The notes: generated by a model from the sequence alone, not told the origin. Counted from the first letter of the stretch, positions 55,926 to 64,000 are shown. The stretch is 64,000 nt of DNA from Actinomycetota bacterium (GCA_016870215.1 VGCD01000003.1:62001-126000), one strand, 5' to 3'. Program-made: numbers and translations.

Positions 55926-57151
55926 CGCAGCGGTTGCACGTCTGCAGCCGGCCTCTGACCACAGCGCTTGATCTCAACGCGGTGTGTCGCGGTGATGGGC
56001 ATCTTTTCGTGCGAGATGGAGTCGGCATTGCTGGTCGTGGAGTTGCTCTGACCTGCACACAAACCGACGTCGAGAGAGTGTTGCTCAATGTCTCCACAGT
56101 TGACAGCGATTCTGATGCGACGCGTGGCGTCGTTGCGTTCGGCGTCAAGCCGTTTTTACGTGAAGACCCGGCTCGTTTTTCAATTCCTGAAGTTCTGGTT
56201 CAGAAACGTGAAGATGGTTCACACACCGTGTCGCTGATCGGAACCGACCCCCAATTGGTGACGGAGTCTCGTCTCCTCGCAGTTGTCAATGACATGGCAA
56301 CCACCAAGCCCAACCCGCCGACAGTCAACTCCTTCGCCGTGCAACCACTCACCCCAATCGACACGTACCTCGCAGCGGTGGTTTCGGCACGTAATGTCGT
56401 ACGTCGCGGGGAGATTGACAAAGCGGTGATTGCACGAGACATTCAAGTGCGTTCTGCTCAGCCACTCGACGTGTACAGCATCCTCTTGCGCCTGCGCGCT
56501 TCTTTCGGGTCTAGCTACCGGTTTCTCATCGGCGGCCTACTTGGTGCATCGCCAGAGCTTCTCGTTGAGCGACAAGGTCGCACCATTCGAAGCCATCCTC
56601 TTGCAGGCACCGCGCCACGAACAGGTGATGCAACCACCGACGCCCGACTAGCTGCAGAGTTGGTTGCTAGCACAAAGAATCAGATTGAGCACCGTGTCGT
56701 CATCGACATGGTTCACGACACTCTGCTTCCTCATTGTTCATACCTGGACTGGGAACCAGAGCCTTCCATCGTCACGGTTGCAAATGTGCAACATCTTGGA
56801 ACCGCTCTCGAGGGTGCACTAGTCGAGCCACCTCTCTCAGTGCTCTCATTGGTGGACATGCTCTGCCCCACTCCGGCTCTGGGCGGGCACCCAACCAAGG
56901 AAGCGATGGAACTCATCAAGAAAGTTGAGGGCATGAACCGCGGCGATTACGGCGGCGCCGTTGGTTGGATAGATGGAAATGGTGACGGTACATGGGCAGT
57001 TGCCATCAGGTGCGCTGAGTTGAGTGCAGACCGCACTCGCGCGCGCCTTTTTGCTGGTGGTGGAATCGTCGCCGACAGCGAACCGCACTCAGAACTTGCT
57101 GAGACTCAGGCAAAGTTTCAGGCGATGTTGTCCGCCATCGTGCGACCCTGA
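55922..57151 (+). CDS. menF: Isochorismate synthase
   Basis: A 409-residue chorismate-utilising enzyme (MenF/EntC). The C-terminal catalytic half has ASPELLVE, LAGTAPRTG, a typical IEHRVVIDMV segment, the PTPALGGHPTKEA motif and GDYGGAVGWID with the metal and substrate residues. It converts chorismate to isochorismate, the entry into menaquinone synthesis. An anthranilate-synthase role is less likely because menD lies next to it. The GTG overlaps the menG stop. Confidence 0.93.
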   Translation: MTQRLHVCSRPLTTALDLNAVCRGDGHLFVRDGVGIAGRGVALTCTQTDVERVLLNVSTVDSDSDATRGVVAFGVKPFLREDPARFSIPEVLVQKREDGSHTVSLIGTDPQLVTESRLLAVVNDMATTKPNPPTVNSFAVQPLTPIDTYLAAVVSARNVVRRGEIDKAVIARDIQVRSAQPLDVYSILLRLRASFGSSYRFLIGGLLGASPELLVERQGRTIRSHPLAGTAPRTGDATTDARLAAELVASTKNQIEHRVVIDMVHDTLLPHCSYLDWEPEPSIVTVANVQHLGTALEGALVEPPLSVLSLVDMLCPTPALGGHPTKEAMELIKKVEGMNRGDYGGAVGWIDGNGDGTWAVAIRCAELSADRTRARLFAGGGIVADSEPHSELAETQAKFQAMLSAIVRP

Positions 57152-57172
57152 CACGGGCGCGAAAGTGTCAGG
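57147..57172. terminator. Bidirectional hairpin between menF and menD
   Basis: CCTGACAC (57147-57154) pairs with GTGTCAGG (57165-57172) around a 10-base loop. The arms include the stop codons of both convergent genes. No T tract follows either arm. Confidence 0.5.
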
Positions 57173-58859
57173 CCTTGGGCCGTACTGCTGCCGATGCGAT
57201 GAGAGAGTTCACGTGATCATGAGTAGCCACATTGACTGACCGATCAGTACGAGCTTCAATGAGAATTGGCCCGCGAATACCAAGTGCGTCACGCAATGTG
57301 GCAAGGTCAGCGACACGTCGATAGGCCACACCGTGCGCAGCCGCCAGATGTTCAAACGACACATCGTGCGGTGTACCGAACAGTGTTTCGAATTGATCGA
57401 CGTCGAGTTCTTTTGCTTGCGGCAAGAAGCCAAAAATGGCACCGCCTGAGTTGTTCACCACCACGATGCGAAGATCTGCACGTCGACCGGCAAGATTCCA
57501 CAAACCATTTGCATCATGAATGCAAGCGATGTCACCAATCAGCAGCGTCGTCGGCAATTCGCTGGCGAGAGCCACACCCACTGCGGTACTCACGACACCA
57601 TCGATTCCATTCACGCCCCGGTTGGAAAAGACCGGATATTCACCGTTGACGCCGCTGTACCACTCAACGTCTCGAATTGGCATGGACGAGCTCACCACCA
57701 GCGGTCCCTGACGACATTGCATCACGCATCGCGCAATTGCCGGTTCGTTCCACGTGTCGCCAAGACCCCGCTCGAGAGCCTGCTCAGCGCGATCGGCCGC
57801 CGACTCCCAACATTCGAGCCATTCATCATTCGAGCCCTGCGCTCTGTCGTCGCCGACACGATCCGCGATCAGTCGACACGCGTCGTCGACATCAACAACG
57901 AAGTTGACGGCGCCGATGAGTTCGGGGTCAAAGAATCGGTCATCAACGCACCACTGATGCACCGGACAGGTCAACGTCTTTAACCACTGGCCGAGCACCT
58001 TCGATGCAGGCGGCTCCCCCACTCGCACCACAACAGACGGTTGCAATGCCGATGTGAACTCTTCACATCTCAGAAGACCATCGAAAGCGGCCACCACTAC
58101 AGGACTGTCGTCCCGCACGCCAGAACGAATATCTGCGAGTACTGGCCAGCCCAAGTGCTCCGCAAGTTCGAGCACCGAACCAGTTGCGCCCTTACCGGCG
58201 ATGAAGACTCCGTTGTTGCTCTTCTTCACAATCGATGTGAGTGACTTCACCGCTCGCCGAGTGTCTGGGTACTGAGGAGAGTTCCGCTTTTTTGTTTTTC
58301 GTTCCGGAAGTGTGCCAACCACGCCCACAAGCGGTTCACGAAACGGAAGATTGATGTGCACCGGGCCCGGCGTGAGGGAATCGACAGCAAGACTGACAGC
58401 ATCATGGGCAATAGATCGCCATGTCTTGGATTGCTTTTCATCGGGAACTGACACATCGATAAAAGCCCGAACGGCCGACCCGAATAGTTGCCGTTGGTTT
58501 ATTGTCTGCGGGGCACCAACACCTTGCAACTCAGGAGGGCGATCGGCCGTCATTACAATGAGGGGCACGGCGCTCTGATGACTTTCGACCACTGCGGCGT
58601 GAAAATGAGTTGCCGCGGTGCCACTCGTGCACAACAACAAGGCAGGCGAACCAGCCATGCCTGAGCCGAGAGCAGCAAACGCACAACTTCGCTCGTCATG
58701 GAACACTTCCATCGATATCCGCTTGTCTGCCCACAACGCACGAGCCATGGGGGTGCTACGCGAACCAGGTGACACAAATGCTCGAATGACGCCGAGTTCC
58801 ACGAATTCGTCGACCAAGGTCGCACAGAAAGTCGCAGTCGTGTCGGCGGGGGTTGCCAT
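57168..58859 (-). CDS. menD: 2-succinyl-5-enolpyruvyl-6-hydroxy-3-cyclohexene-1-carboxylate synthase
   Basis: A 563-residue ThDP enzyme. N-terminal FVSPGSRSTPMARAL and the Glu in VFHDERSCAFAALG activate the cofactor; GDIACIHDANGLWNL is the GD...N ThDP-Mg motif, and SNRGVNGIDG is characteristic of MenD. It joins isochorismate and 2-oxoglutarate. ATG 58859 begins where the family begins; the frame continues upstream antisense to the FrnE gene. Only 18 bases separate it from the divergent frnE start; an AACGAT hexamer 6 nt before the ATG may be its -10 box. Confidence 0.95.
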   Translation of the reverse strand: MATPADTTATFCATLVDEFVELGVIRAFVSPGSRSTPMARALWADKRISMEVFHDERSCAFAALGSGMAGSPALLLCTSGTAATHFHAAVVESHQSAVPLIVMTADRPPELQGVGAPQTINQRQLFGSAVRAFIDVSVPDEKQSKTWRSIAHDAVSLAVDSLTPGPVHINLPFREPLVGVVGTLPERKTKKRNSPQYPDTRRAVKSLTSIVKKSNNGVFIAGKGATGSVLELAEHLGWPVLADIRSGVRDDSPVVVAAFDGLLRCEEFTSALQPSVVVRVGEPPASKVLGQWLKTLTCPVHQWCVDDRFFDPELIGAVNFVVDVDDACRLIADRVGDDRAQGSNDEWLECWESAADRAEQALERGLGDTWNEPAIARCVMQCRQGPLVVSSSMPIRDVEWYSGVNGEYPVFSNRGVNGIDGVVSTAVGVALASELPTTLLIGDIACIHDANGLWNLAGRRADLRIVVVNNSGGAIFGFLPQAKELDVDQFETLFGTPHDVSFEHLAAAHGVAYRRVADLATLRDALGIRGPILIEARTDRSVNVATHDHVNSLIASAAVRPKA

Positions 58860-58864
58860 GGCTC

Positions 58865-58870
58865 TATCGT
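58865..58870 (+). promoter_or_regulatory. -10 box TATCGT of the FrnE-menH pair (leaderless)
   Basis: TATCGT ends 7 nt before ATG 58878. On the other strand an AACGAT hexamer (58871-58866), 6 nt before menD, overlaps it almost completely. Confidence 0.5.
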
Positions 58871-58877
58871 TGCACTT

Positions 58878-59528
58878 ATGCGGGTGGAAATCTGGTCCGA
58901 CGTCGTATGTCCTTGGTGCTACATCGGAAAACGGCAATTCGAAGAGGCGCTCGCGCGCCTTCACGACGCAGGAACAGGCACTGACATCGAAGTCGTGTAC
59001 CGCTCGTATCAGCTCGACCCCACCGCGCCGCCAGGTGGCTCTACTCCGGCCCGCGAGGCGTATGCACGGAAGTTTGGCGGGTACGAGCGTGCCGACCAGA
59101 TCATCGGTCACGTGACACGCATCGCCGCTGACTCTGGCATCGAGTTCCGCATGGATCGTGCCATCAGGGCTAACACCATGCTCGCCCATCGGGCTCTTCA
59201 CTTTGTATTGACTGAGATCGGATCGACAGCACAAGCCGCCATGAAAGAGCAGTTGCTGCGCGCCTATTTCACCGATGGCGAGAACGTAGGCGACCTAGAT
59301 GTCGTCGTGTCCTGCGCCGAACGTGCTGGCATTGATGCCGATGCCTTGCGACGATGGCTCGAGTCAGACGTTGGCGTTGCCGAAGTTGTTGCAGATATCG
59401 AAGCGGCACAGATGCGCGACATCACCGGCGTACCGGCATTCGTCCTCGACGATCGGTTCCTCATACCTGGGGCACAAGACGTGGATGTGTTCGAACAATT
59501 GCTCACCAGAGCCCTCAACACACAATGA
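58878..59528 (+). CDS. DsbA-family (FrnE-like) thioredoxin-fold oxidoreductase
   Basis: A 216-residue cytoplasmic DsbA-like protein with redox pair C11-x-x-C14 (VVCPWCYIG), an inserted helical domain and the cis-Pro loop GVPAFVLDD. FrnE-type proteins act as disulfide isomerases or in polyketide-like or stress pathways; no signal peptide is present, so it works in the cytoplasm. It is probably co-transcribed with menH, 16 bases downstream. A direct role in menaquinone synthesis is not implied. Confidence 0.9.
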   Translation: MRVEIWSDVVCPWCYIGKRQFEEALARLHDAGTGTDIEVVYRSYQLDPTAPPGGSTPAREAYARKFGGYERADQIIGHVTRIAADSGIEFRMDRAIRANTMLAHRALHFVLTEIGSTAQAAMKEQLLRAYFTDGENVGDLDVVVSCAERAGIDADALRRWLESDVGVAEVVADIEAAQMRDITGVPAFVLDDRFLIPGAQDVDVFEQLLTRALNTQ

Positions 59529-59544
59529 AGTTGCCTGCGTGCCG

Positions 59545-60273
59545 ATGAAATTGGTCTTTCTTCACGGCTTCACCCAGACCGCAAAGTCTTGGGAGCAAGT
59601 CATGTCAACTTTGCCAACGGACAGTGTTGATGAAGTACGTGCCGTCGACTTACCGGGCCACGGGGACAACCCCCACGGCAATGTCTCCATCTGCGACATG
59701 GCCGACGCACTGGTGGCGCAATACGGAACAGCCGTGTACGTCGGATACTCATTCGGGGCGCGAGTTGCACTGCACATCGCAACCAGACATCCAGAGAAAG
59801 TCACGGGACTCGTCATGGTGAGCGGCTCACCCGGCATTGCTGACCCGAACGAACGCCACGCACGTGCGCAAGCAGACGACCAACTGGCCGATCACATTGA
59901 ATCAGTTGCGGTCCCTACGTTTATCGACGAATGGCTAGCCAATCCACTGTTCATAGGTCTCAACACTGCAACCGCAATGAGAACCGACCGATTACGAAAC
60001 ACCACAAAAGGTCTCGCTGACTCTCTTCGTCACGCCGGTACAGGTCGCCAGGAATCCTTGTGGGACTACCTCAGCTCCGTGTACTGCCCCACCTTGCTCG
60101 TCACCGGCGAGCAAGACGCCAAGTTTTGTGACATTGCAACAAAGATGTCCGGCTTGCTACCCAATTGCAGATGGGTCTCAGTCGCTGACGCAGGACACAC
60201 TGTTCACCTTGAACAGCCGACGCAGTTTGTGCATCTACTCACTTCATGGCTGAAGAGTACGTACGTCGTCTAA
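59545..60273 (+). CDS. menH: Alpha/beta hydrolase, MenH-like (SHCHC synthase)
   Basis: A 242-residue alpha/beta hydrolase. VFLHGFTQT (4-12) is the oxyanion region, S69 in VGYSFGARVAL the nucleophile, D near 195 in TGEQDAKF and His near 222 in DAGHTVHLEQP the rest of the triad. MenH eliminates pyruvate from SEPHCHC in menaquinone synthesis. The family assignment relies on context (menD, menE, menA close by) and on FxDLPGHGD; another hydrolase role is possible. ATG 59545, with GTG 59539 two codons upstream. Confidence 0.82.
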   Translation: MKLVFLHGFTQTAKSWEQVMSTLPTDSVDEVRAVDLPGHGDNPHGNVSICDMADALVAQYGTAVYVGYSFGARVALHIATRHPEKVTGLVMVSGSPGIADPNERHARAQADDQLADHIESVAVPTFIDEWLANPLFIGLNTATAMRTDRLRNTTKGLADSLRHAGTGRQESLWDYLSSVYCPTLLVTGEQDAKFCDIATKMSGLLPNCRWVSVADAGHTVHLEQPTQFVHLLTSWLKSTYVV

Positions 60274-60282
60274 ATCCGCGCG

Positions 60283-61206
60283 CTAGGTCCCAAGCGATAG
60301 CGCAAGCCCTACGGCATAAGACACTGCAAGCACCAGCTGCGCACGACCCACCATCTGCAACACAGCGATGAGATCACGGCCAGTCGCGCCTTGGTGCACT
60401 CGGCGACAGGCAGGGACCGCAGCAGCAACCCCTATGAGCCCGAGCAAACTCAAGGGTCCGGCGACAAACGAGCTCAAGATCACGAACGCTGCGGCGACTG
60501 CGAACAGTCCGATGAAAAACAGGCGCGTTTTCTTGTCACCGAGACGAACCGCCAATGTTCGCTTACCGGCGACAGTGTCTCCAGGGATGTCACGCAAGTT
60601 GTTGACCACGAGCAGCGCACACGCGAAACAACCGACTGCAATCGATGCGACCCATGACACCGTGGGCAGAGTTTCAGTCACAGCGAATGTGGATCCGACA
60701 GTTGCGACGATCCCAAAAAACACAAAGACGAATACTTCGCCAAGTCCCATGTAGCCGTATGGTCGTGGGCCACCGGTATAAAACCACGCAGCCACCAATG
60801 CTGCCGCTCCGACAACAAGCAACCACAGTGACGTCACGACTGCGAGCACCAAACCAGCCACTGCTGCCACACCAAGCGCCACGAATGCCGCGCGCTTCAC
60901 CGCCGAAGCCGTGAATGTGCCCGACCCCACAAGTCGCATAGGTCCGACGCGTTGCGCATCTGTGCCTCTCACGCCGTCGCTGTAGTCGTTGGCGTAGTTC
61001 ACACCAACTTGAAGAGCAAGACTGACGAAAGCCGCTAGCAGCAGACGCCACCAAGAAGTTGCTGCTCCTTCTTCGATGCCCACTGCACACGCAGCTCCTA
61101 CGAGTACCGGAACAACGGCGGCGGGCAGAGTTCGCGGACGCGCACCCGCCAACCACAGAGACAACTTGCTTTGGGTCACGGATGCTTGGGTCGACTCGAT
61201 CACCAC
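60283..61206 (-). CDS. menA: 1,4-dihydroxy-2-naphthoate polyprenyltransferase
   Basis: A 307-residue UbiA-superfamily membrane enzyme with about eight or nine helices. The two Asp-rich motifs are NYANDYSDGVRGTD (about 70-83) and NNLRDIPGDTVAGKRT (about 201-216). It attaches the polyprenyl chain to DHNA in the membrane. The GTG start (61206, or 61203) lies 30 bases from the divergent menE start; no clear -10 box is found for it. Confidence 0.94.
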   Translation of the reverse strand: MVIESTQASVTQSKLSLWLAGARPRTLPAAVVPVLVGAACAVGIEEGAATSWWRLLLAAFVSLALQVGVNYANDYSDGVRGTDAQRVGPMRLVGSGTFTASAVKRAAFVALGVAAVAGLVLAVVTSLWLLVVGAAALVAAWFYTGGPRPYGYMGLGEVFVFVFFGIVATVGSTFAVTETLPTVSWVASIAVGCFACALLVVNNLRDIPGDTVAGKRTLAVRLGDKKTRLFFIGLFAVAAAFVILSSFVAGPLSLLGLIGVAAAVPACRRVHQGATGRDLIAVLQMVGRAQLVLAVSYAVGLALSLGT

Positions 61207-61224
61207 ATCAGTGTTTCACGGTCA

Positions 61225-61230
61225 TACGAT
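61225..61230 (+). promoter_or_regulatory. -10 box TACGAT of menE (leaderless)
   Basis: TACGAT ends 6 nt before the GTG of menE, in the 30-base gap to the divergent menA. Confidence 0.5.
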
Positions 61231-61236
61231 GACTGC

Positions 61237-62364
61237 GTGGTCGAGTTGATCTGCCTGGACATGACTCAAGGACCACATCTCGTCGATGCCATGAAGCGGG
61301 CATGGGATGAGGGACACGCGATTTTCCCGATCGACCAGCGATTGCCCGCAGCGGCAAAACGCGCTCTCATCCGAGCCGTGCAACCCACTCGCATCATCGA
61401 AGCTAACGGCGAGACGACATTGCCCGAAGGCGTCCCCGCAGAGCCAGGTGACGCTGTAGTCATCGCAACGAGTGGTAGCTCGGGACTTCCGAAGGCCGTC
61501 ATACACACTCATGCTTCGCTTCTTGCCAGCGCTCGGGCCACTTCTCAACGCTTGGCGGCAACATCCGACGACGTCTGGCTCGCATGCTTGCCGGTGTCCC
61601 ACATAGGCGGCTTGTCCGTCGTGACGAGATCTCTTTTGACGGGCTCGCGCGTCATCGTGCAGGCAAAGTTCACCGTGGAGGGTTACGAAGACGCCGTGCG
61701 CGAGGGTGCAACTCTCGTGTCTCTTGTTCACACGGCACTTTCGCGAGTCGATGCATCGTTGTATCGCACCGTGTTGCTCGGCGGAAGTACCGCGCCCGAG
61801 AGTCTTCCTATCAATGTCGTCACCACGTATGGCATGACCGAGACTGGCAGCGGTGTCGTCTATGACCGACGACCACTCGACGGTGTCGACATCAAGATTC
61901 AAGATGACGACATTCTCGTACGCGGTGCGATGTTGATGCGCGGCTACCGAAATGCACCATCAACGATCGACGCGGATGGATGGCTACACACTGGTGACAT
62001 AGGCAGAGTGTCTTCCGACGGACAGCTTCAGGTTGCTGGTCGCCGAGGGGATCTCATCATTTCTGGTGGTGAGAACGTCTGGCCGGAACCCGTCGAGCGT
62101 GTGCTCATGACAATGAAAACTGTCAGAGACTGTGCGGTCGTGGGACTTCCCGACTCCGAATGGGGCAAGCGAGTGGTGGCACTTCTTGAGACCGACGATG
62201 CAGTAGAGATGCCACTTGAGTCGGTACGTGCAGTAGTTAAGGAGCACCTTCCTGCATATATGGCTCCGCGCGAAGTCAGATTCGGCAAGGTGCCGCGCAC
62301 CGCATCAGGCAAGATCCAACGACACTTGATTGTTGAGGCACTTAGCGGTTCGCCACATGACTGA
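61237..62364 (+). CDS. menE: O-succinylbenzoate-CoA ligase
   Basis: A 375-residue adenylate-forming ligase. The P-loop IATSGSSGLPKAVIH is near 85-99, YGMTETGSG near 206-214, WLHTGDIG the core hinge Asp and the C-terminal TASGKIQR holds the catalytic Lys. It activates succinylbenzoate with CoA. It is shorter than most MenE (about 450-490), with a reduced N-terminal region, as in mycobacterial forms. GTG 61237 follows TACGAT by 6 nt. Its last codons overlap the MFS gene by 8 bases. Confidence 0.9.
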   Translation: MVELICLDMTQGPHLVDAMKRAWDEGHAIFPIDQRLPAAAKRALIRAVQPTRIIEANGETTLPEGVPAEPGDAVVIATSGSSGLPKAVIHTHASLLASARATSQRLAATSDDVWLACLPVSHIGGLSVVTRSLLTGSRVIVQAKFTVEGYEDAVREGATLVSLVHTALSRVDASLYRTVLLGGSTAPESLPINVVTTYGMTETGSGVVYDRRPLDGVDIKIQDDDILVRGAMLMRGYRNAPSTIDADGWLHTGDIGRVSSDGQLQVAGRRGDLIISGGENVWPEPVERVLMTMKTVRDCAVVGLPDSEWGKRVVALLETDDAVEMPLESVRAVVKEHLPAYMAPREVRFGKVPRTASGKIQRHLIVEALSGSPHD

Positions 62365-63595
62365 AGCACGAGATCGCCTTCCGCGCCGGTACTGGATGCA
62401 ATTCTCCGCATCCGCAGTGTCGAACCTAGGCGACGGCATGAACGCGGCTGCACTTCCGCTGCTTGCCATCTTGCTCACGGACGACGCGCGGCTTATCAGT
62501 GCAGTCACGTTCAGCGCGATGTTGCCGTGGCTGGTTCTCAGCCTTCCTGCAGGCGTGTACATCGACCGATGGAACAGATCACGCGTCATCGTGACTGCAA
62601 ATGTGATCAGAGCGATTGTCTATGTGGGTATCGCCTTCGGCGTCGCATCGAACACCCTCGGAATCTGGGGGCTTCTGCCGCTCTTGCTCGTCATCGGGGT
62701 CTGCGAAGTCTTCTTCGACATGTCCTCACAAGCTTTTCTTCCCTCGCTCGTCGAAGGACATCAACTACAGCGTGCAAATGGACTGCTCTATGCGATGGAG
62801 GTCGTTCTCAATTCATTTGTTGGCCTGCCCATAGGTGCATGGCTGTTCGTCGTCGCAACTGGAGTGCCTTTCGGCGTGAATGGTGCCTCCTATGCACTCG
62901 CTGCAATCATCGTGATACGCCTCTCCAAGAACTTGGCCCAGCCACCTGCAAATCCCGCGCTGCAACCCGCCAGCTTCAAGGACGACTTCACGCAAGGCAT
63001 CACCTGGTTATGGCGCCACCGCCAGCTGCGCACGCTTGCACTCATGCTCGGTGTCACCAACGGGGCGCTCACGATGAGTGAGTCGATATTTGTGAAGTTC
63101 GCCTTCGAATACCTGGGCGTCGGACCCCGCGGCTACGGGCTTCTTCTCTCTGCAGTTGCTGCCGGAGCATTGCTCGGAGGTCTGGTCGGAGATCGCATCG
63201 CGGCACGACTCGGGGCAACTGGTGCGATCATTATTTCTTATGCGATCTTTGCCAGCACAGATTTTGTGCGGGCACTGTTTCCGAACATCGCCATCGTCCT
63301 GGTGATGTCCGTGACCATGGCGCTCGCTGGAACAGTGTGGAACGTCGTCACCGTCAGTTATCGACAGCGAGTAATTCCCTCACACCTCTTCGGACGAGTC
63401 AACAGTGCCTACCGATTCATCGGAACGGGGTCCATGGCAATCGGTGCGCTCATCGGTGGACAGCTCGCACACCACATCGGCCTACGCGCACCATTCTTCA
63501 TCGGTGCTGGGGTCACCGCTATCGCCCTGCTTCTCGCTTTGCCCACACTTCTGAGCGACGACTTTGTATTGACCGACCCACAGCCAGCCTCTTGA
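62357..63595 (+). CDS. MFS transporter (drug/siderophore-exporter-like)
   Basis: A 412-residue membrane protein with 12 predicted helices, of the MFS_3/EntS-like type. The inter-helix 2-3 motif is AGVYIDRWNRSR (about 66-77) and the later repeat has GGLVGDRIAARLG. It is probably a proton-driven exporter; the substrate is unknown. ATG 62357 overlaps the menE end by 8 bases. It is convergent with the SDR gene, 10 bases apart, with a 5-bp TGAAC/GTTCA stem (63593-63608) built on the two stop codons. Confidence 0.87.
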   Translation: MTEARDRLPRRYWMQFSASAVSNLGDGMNAAALPLLAILLTDDARLISAVTFSAMLPWLVLSLPAGVYIDRWNRSRVIVTANVIRAIVYVGIAFGVASNTLGIWGLLPLLLVIGVCEVFFDMSSQAFLPSLVEGHQLQRANGLLYAMEVVLNSFVGLPIGAWLFVVATGVPFGVNGASYALAAIIVIRLSKNLAQPPANPALQPASFKDDFTQGITWLWRHRQLRTLALMLGVTNGALTMSESIFVKFAFEYLGVGPRGYGLLLSAVAAGALLGGLVGDRIAARLGATGAIIISYAIFASTDFVRALFPNIAIVLVMSVTMALAGTVWNVVTVSYRQRVIPSHLFGRVNSAYRFIGTGSMAIGALIGGQLAHHIGLRAPFFIGAGVTAIALLLALPTLLSDDFVLTDPQPAS

Positions 63596-63605
63596 ACTGA
63601 CTCGT

Positions 63606-64000
63606 TCAGGTGCTCTTTGCACCCGCTCCGCCGTCGATGACATAGGTGTCACCCGTGATCCAACTTGCCGCATCTGATGCAAGAAATGTCGCCAAGTTGG
63701 CTATGTCTTCTGGTTCTCCCAGTCGATTGGTGGGAAGCGCTGCGGCCAACTTGTCGCCCCAGTTCTCCACCAACACTCCGGCGAAATCTGTCTTCACCAG
63801 CCCAGGAGCGATACCCACCACTCGTGTCGGTCCGAGTTCTGCAGCCAATTGCCGTGTGTAATGAATGAGTGCGGCCTTCGTGAGGTTGTACACGCCAAGT
63901 CCTTGCTCAGCGCGCATGCCGCCGACTGAAGCGACGTTGATGATGACACCAGGCTTGTCTTTGAAGGCTGCACGCCAGACGGCTTGACTCCAGAACACCG
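63606..64000 (-). CDS. Short-chain dehydrogenase/reductase, C-terminal part
   Basis: Only about 131 C-terminal residues are in the window; the Rossmann TGxxxGxG part lies beyond the right edge. VINVASVGGMRAE holds the catalytic Ser region, VYNLTKAALIHYTR the Tyr-x3-Lys pair, and SDAASWITGDTYVIDGG the typical C terminus. It is an NAD(P)-dependent oxidoreductase of the classical SDR type; substrate unknown. The missing N terminus prevents a cofactor call. Confidence 0.85.
   Translation of the reverse strand, partial: VFWSQAVWRAAFKDKPGVIINVASVGGMRAEQGLGVYNLTKAALIHYTRQLAAELGPTRVVGIAPGLVKTDFAGVLVENWGDKLAAALPTNRLGEPEDIANLATFLASDAASWITGDTYVIDGGAGAKST

Noticed and set aside
61222-61902. A 226-codon open frame antisense to menE
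   Set aside because: Fully inside menE, whose motifs are intact; the opposite frame shows no domain.
1-64000. CRISPR arrays, insertion sequences, integrase or attachment sites
   Set aside because: No direct-repeat arrays, transposase motifs or tRNA-flanking integrase genes were seen; both tRNA genes are intact without duplicated ends.

Overview
The window looks like a chromosomal segment of an actinobacterium, most likely of the class Acidimicrobiia (the class is inference; no 16S gene is present). Reasons: the order pdtaR, polA, rpsA, coaE, uvrB, uvrA matches the Mycobacterium tuberculosis locus; there is an ANTAR response regulator, an F420-type LLM oxidoreductase and a menaquinone pathway; GC is moderate by eye; and many genes carry a TAnnnT box 6-8 nt upstream of an ATG or GTG, as expected for leaderless actinobacterial mRNAs. 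No insertion sequence, prophage, CRISPR array or rRNA was seen. Genes are tightly packed, with many ATGA/GTGA/TTGA stop-start overlaps. The longest gene-free stretch is about 226 bases (17672-17897).

Layout. 1-7.5 kb: a class III aminotransferase (cut by the edge) divergent from a six-gene operon with an M20 carbamoylase/allantoate hydrolase type enzyme, an N-carbamoyl-D-amino-acid hydrolase, an SsnA-like amidohydrolase and a three-subunit PucCDE-like molybdenum hydroxylase; together they look like a nitrogen-heterocycle salvage pathway. 7.5-11.6 kb: aldonolactone oxidase, DUF35/thiolase pair, pirin. 11.6-24.4 kb: tRNA-Leu(GAG), secG, an oppABCDF transporter, tpiA, pgk, gap, rapZ, a methyltransferase and uvrC. 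This is the usual uvrC-rapZ-yvcK-whiA-gap-pgk-tpiA-secG block, but without yvcK and whiA and with opp inserted. 24.3-35.9 kb: uvrA, uvrB, coaE, rpsA, a methyltransferase, polA, pdtaR, a small coiled-coil gene and tRNA-Leu(CAA). 35.9-40.3 kb: the type II fatty acid cluster fabD-fabH-fabG-acpP-fabF, in which FabD carries an extra C-terminal biotinyl/lipoyl-like domain. 40.2-47.7 kb, minus strand: GNAT, fabZ-like, bcp, trpA, trpB, trpF, trpC, an ABM protein, glyS, recO. 47.7-51.9 kb: two cis-prenyltransferase homologues facing away from each other, then a DinG-like helicase and era. 51.9-55.1 kb: a membrane protein and acyl-CoA genes (MaoC, LLM oxidoreductase, acyl-CoA dehydrogenase). 55.2-62.4 kb: menaquinone genes menG/ubiE, menF, menD, menH, menA, menE on both strands, with a FrnE-type DsbA protein. 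62.4-64 kb: an MFS exporter and a partial SDR.

The most notable observation is the cis-prenyltransferase pair. The plus-strand UppS keeps the catalytic DGNGRW motif but has lost the Mg-binding Glu and the C-terminal RxG motif. The minus-strand homologue 45 bases away has lost the catalytic Asp but kept exactly that Glu region and an RRFGG tail. This mirrors the division of labour in the eukaryotic DHDDS/NgBR (Rer2/Nus1) heteromer and suggests a two-subunit bacterial undecaprenyl diphosphate synthase.
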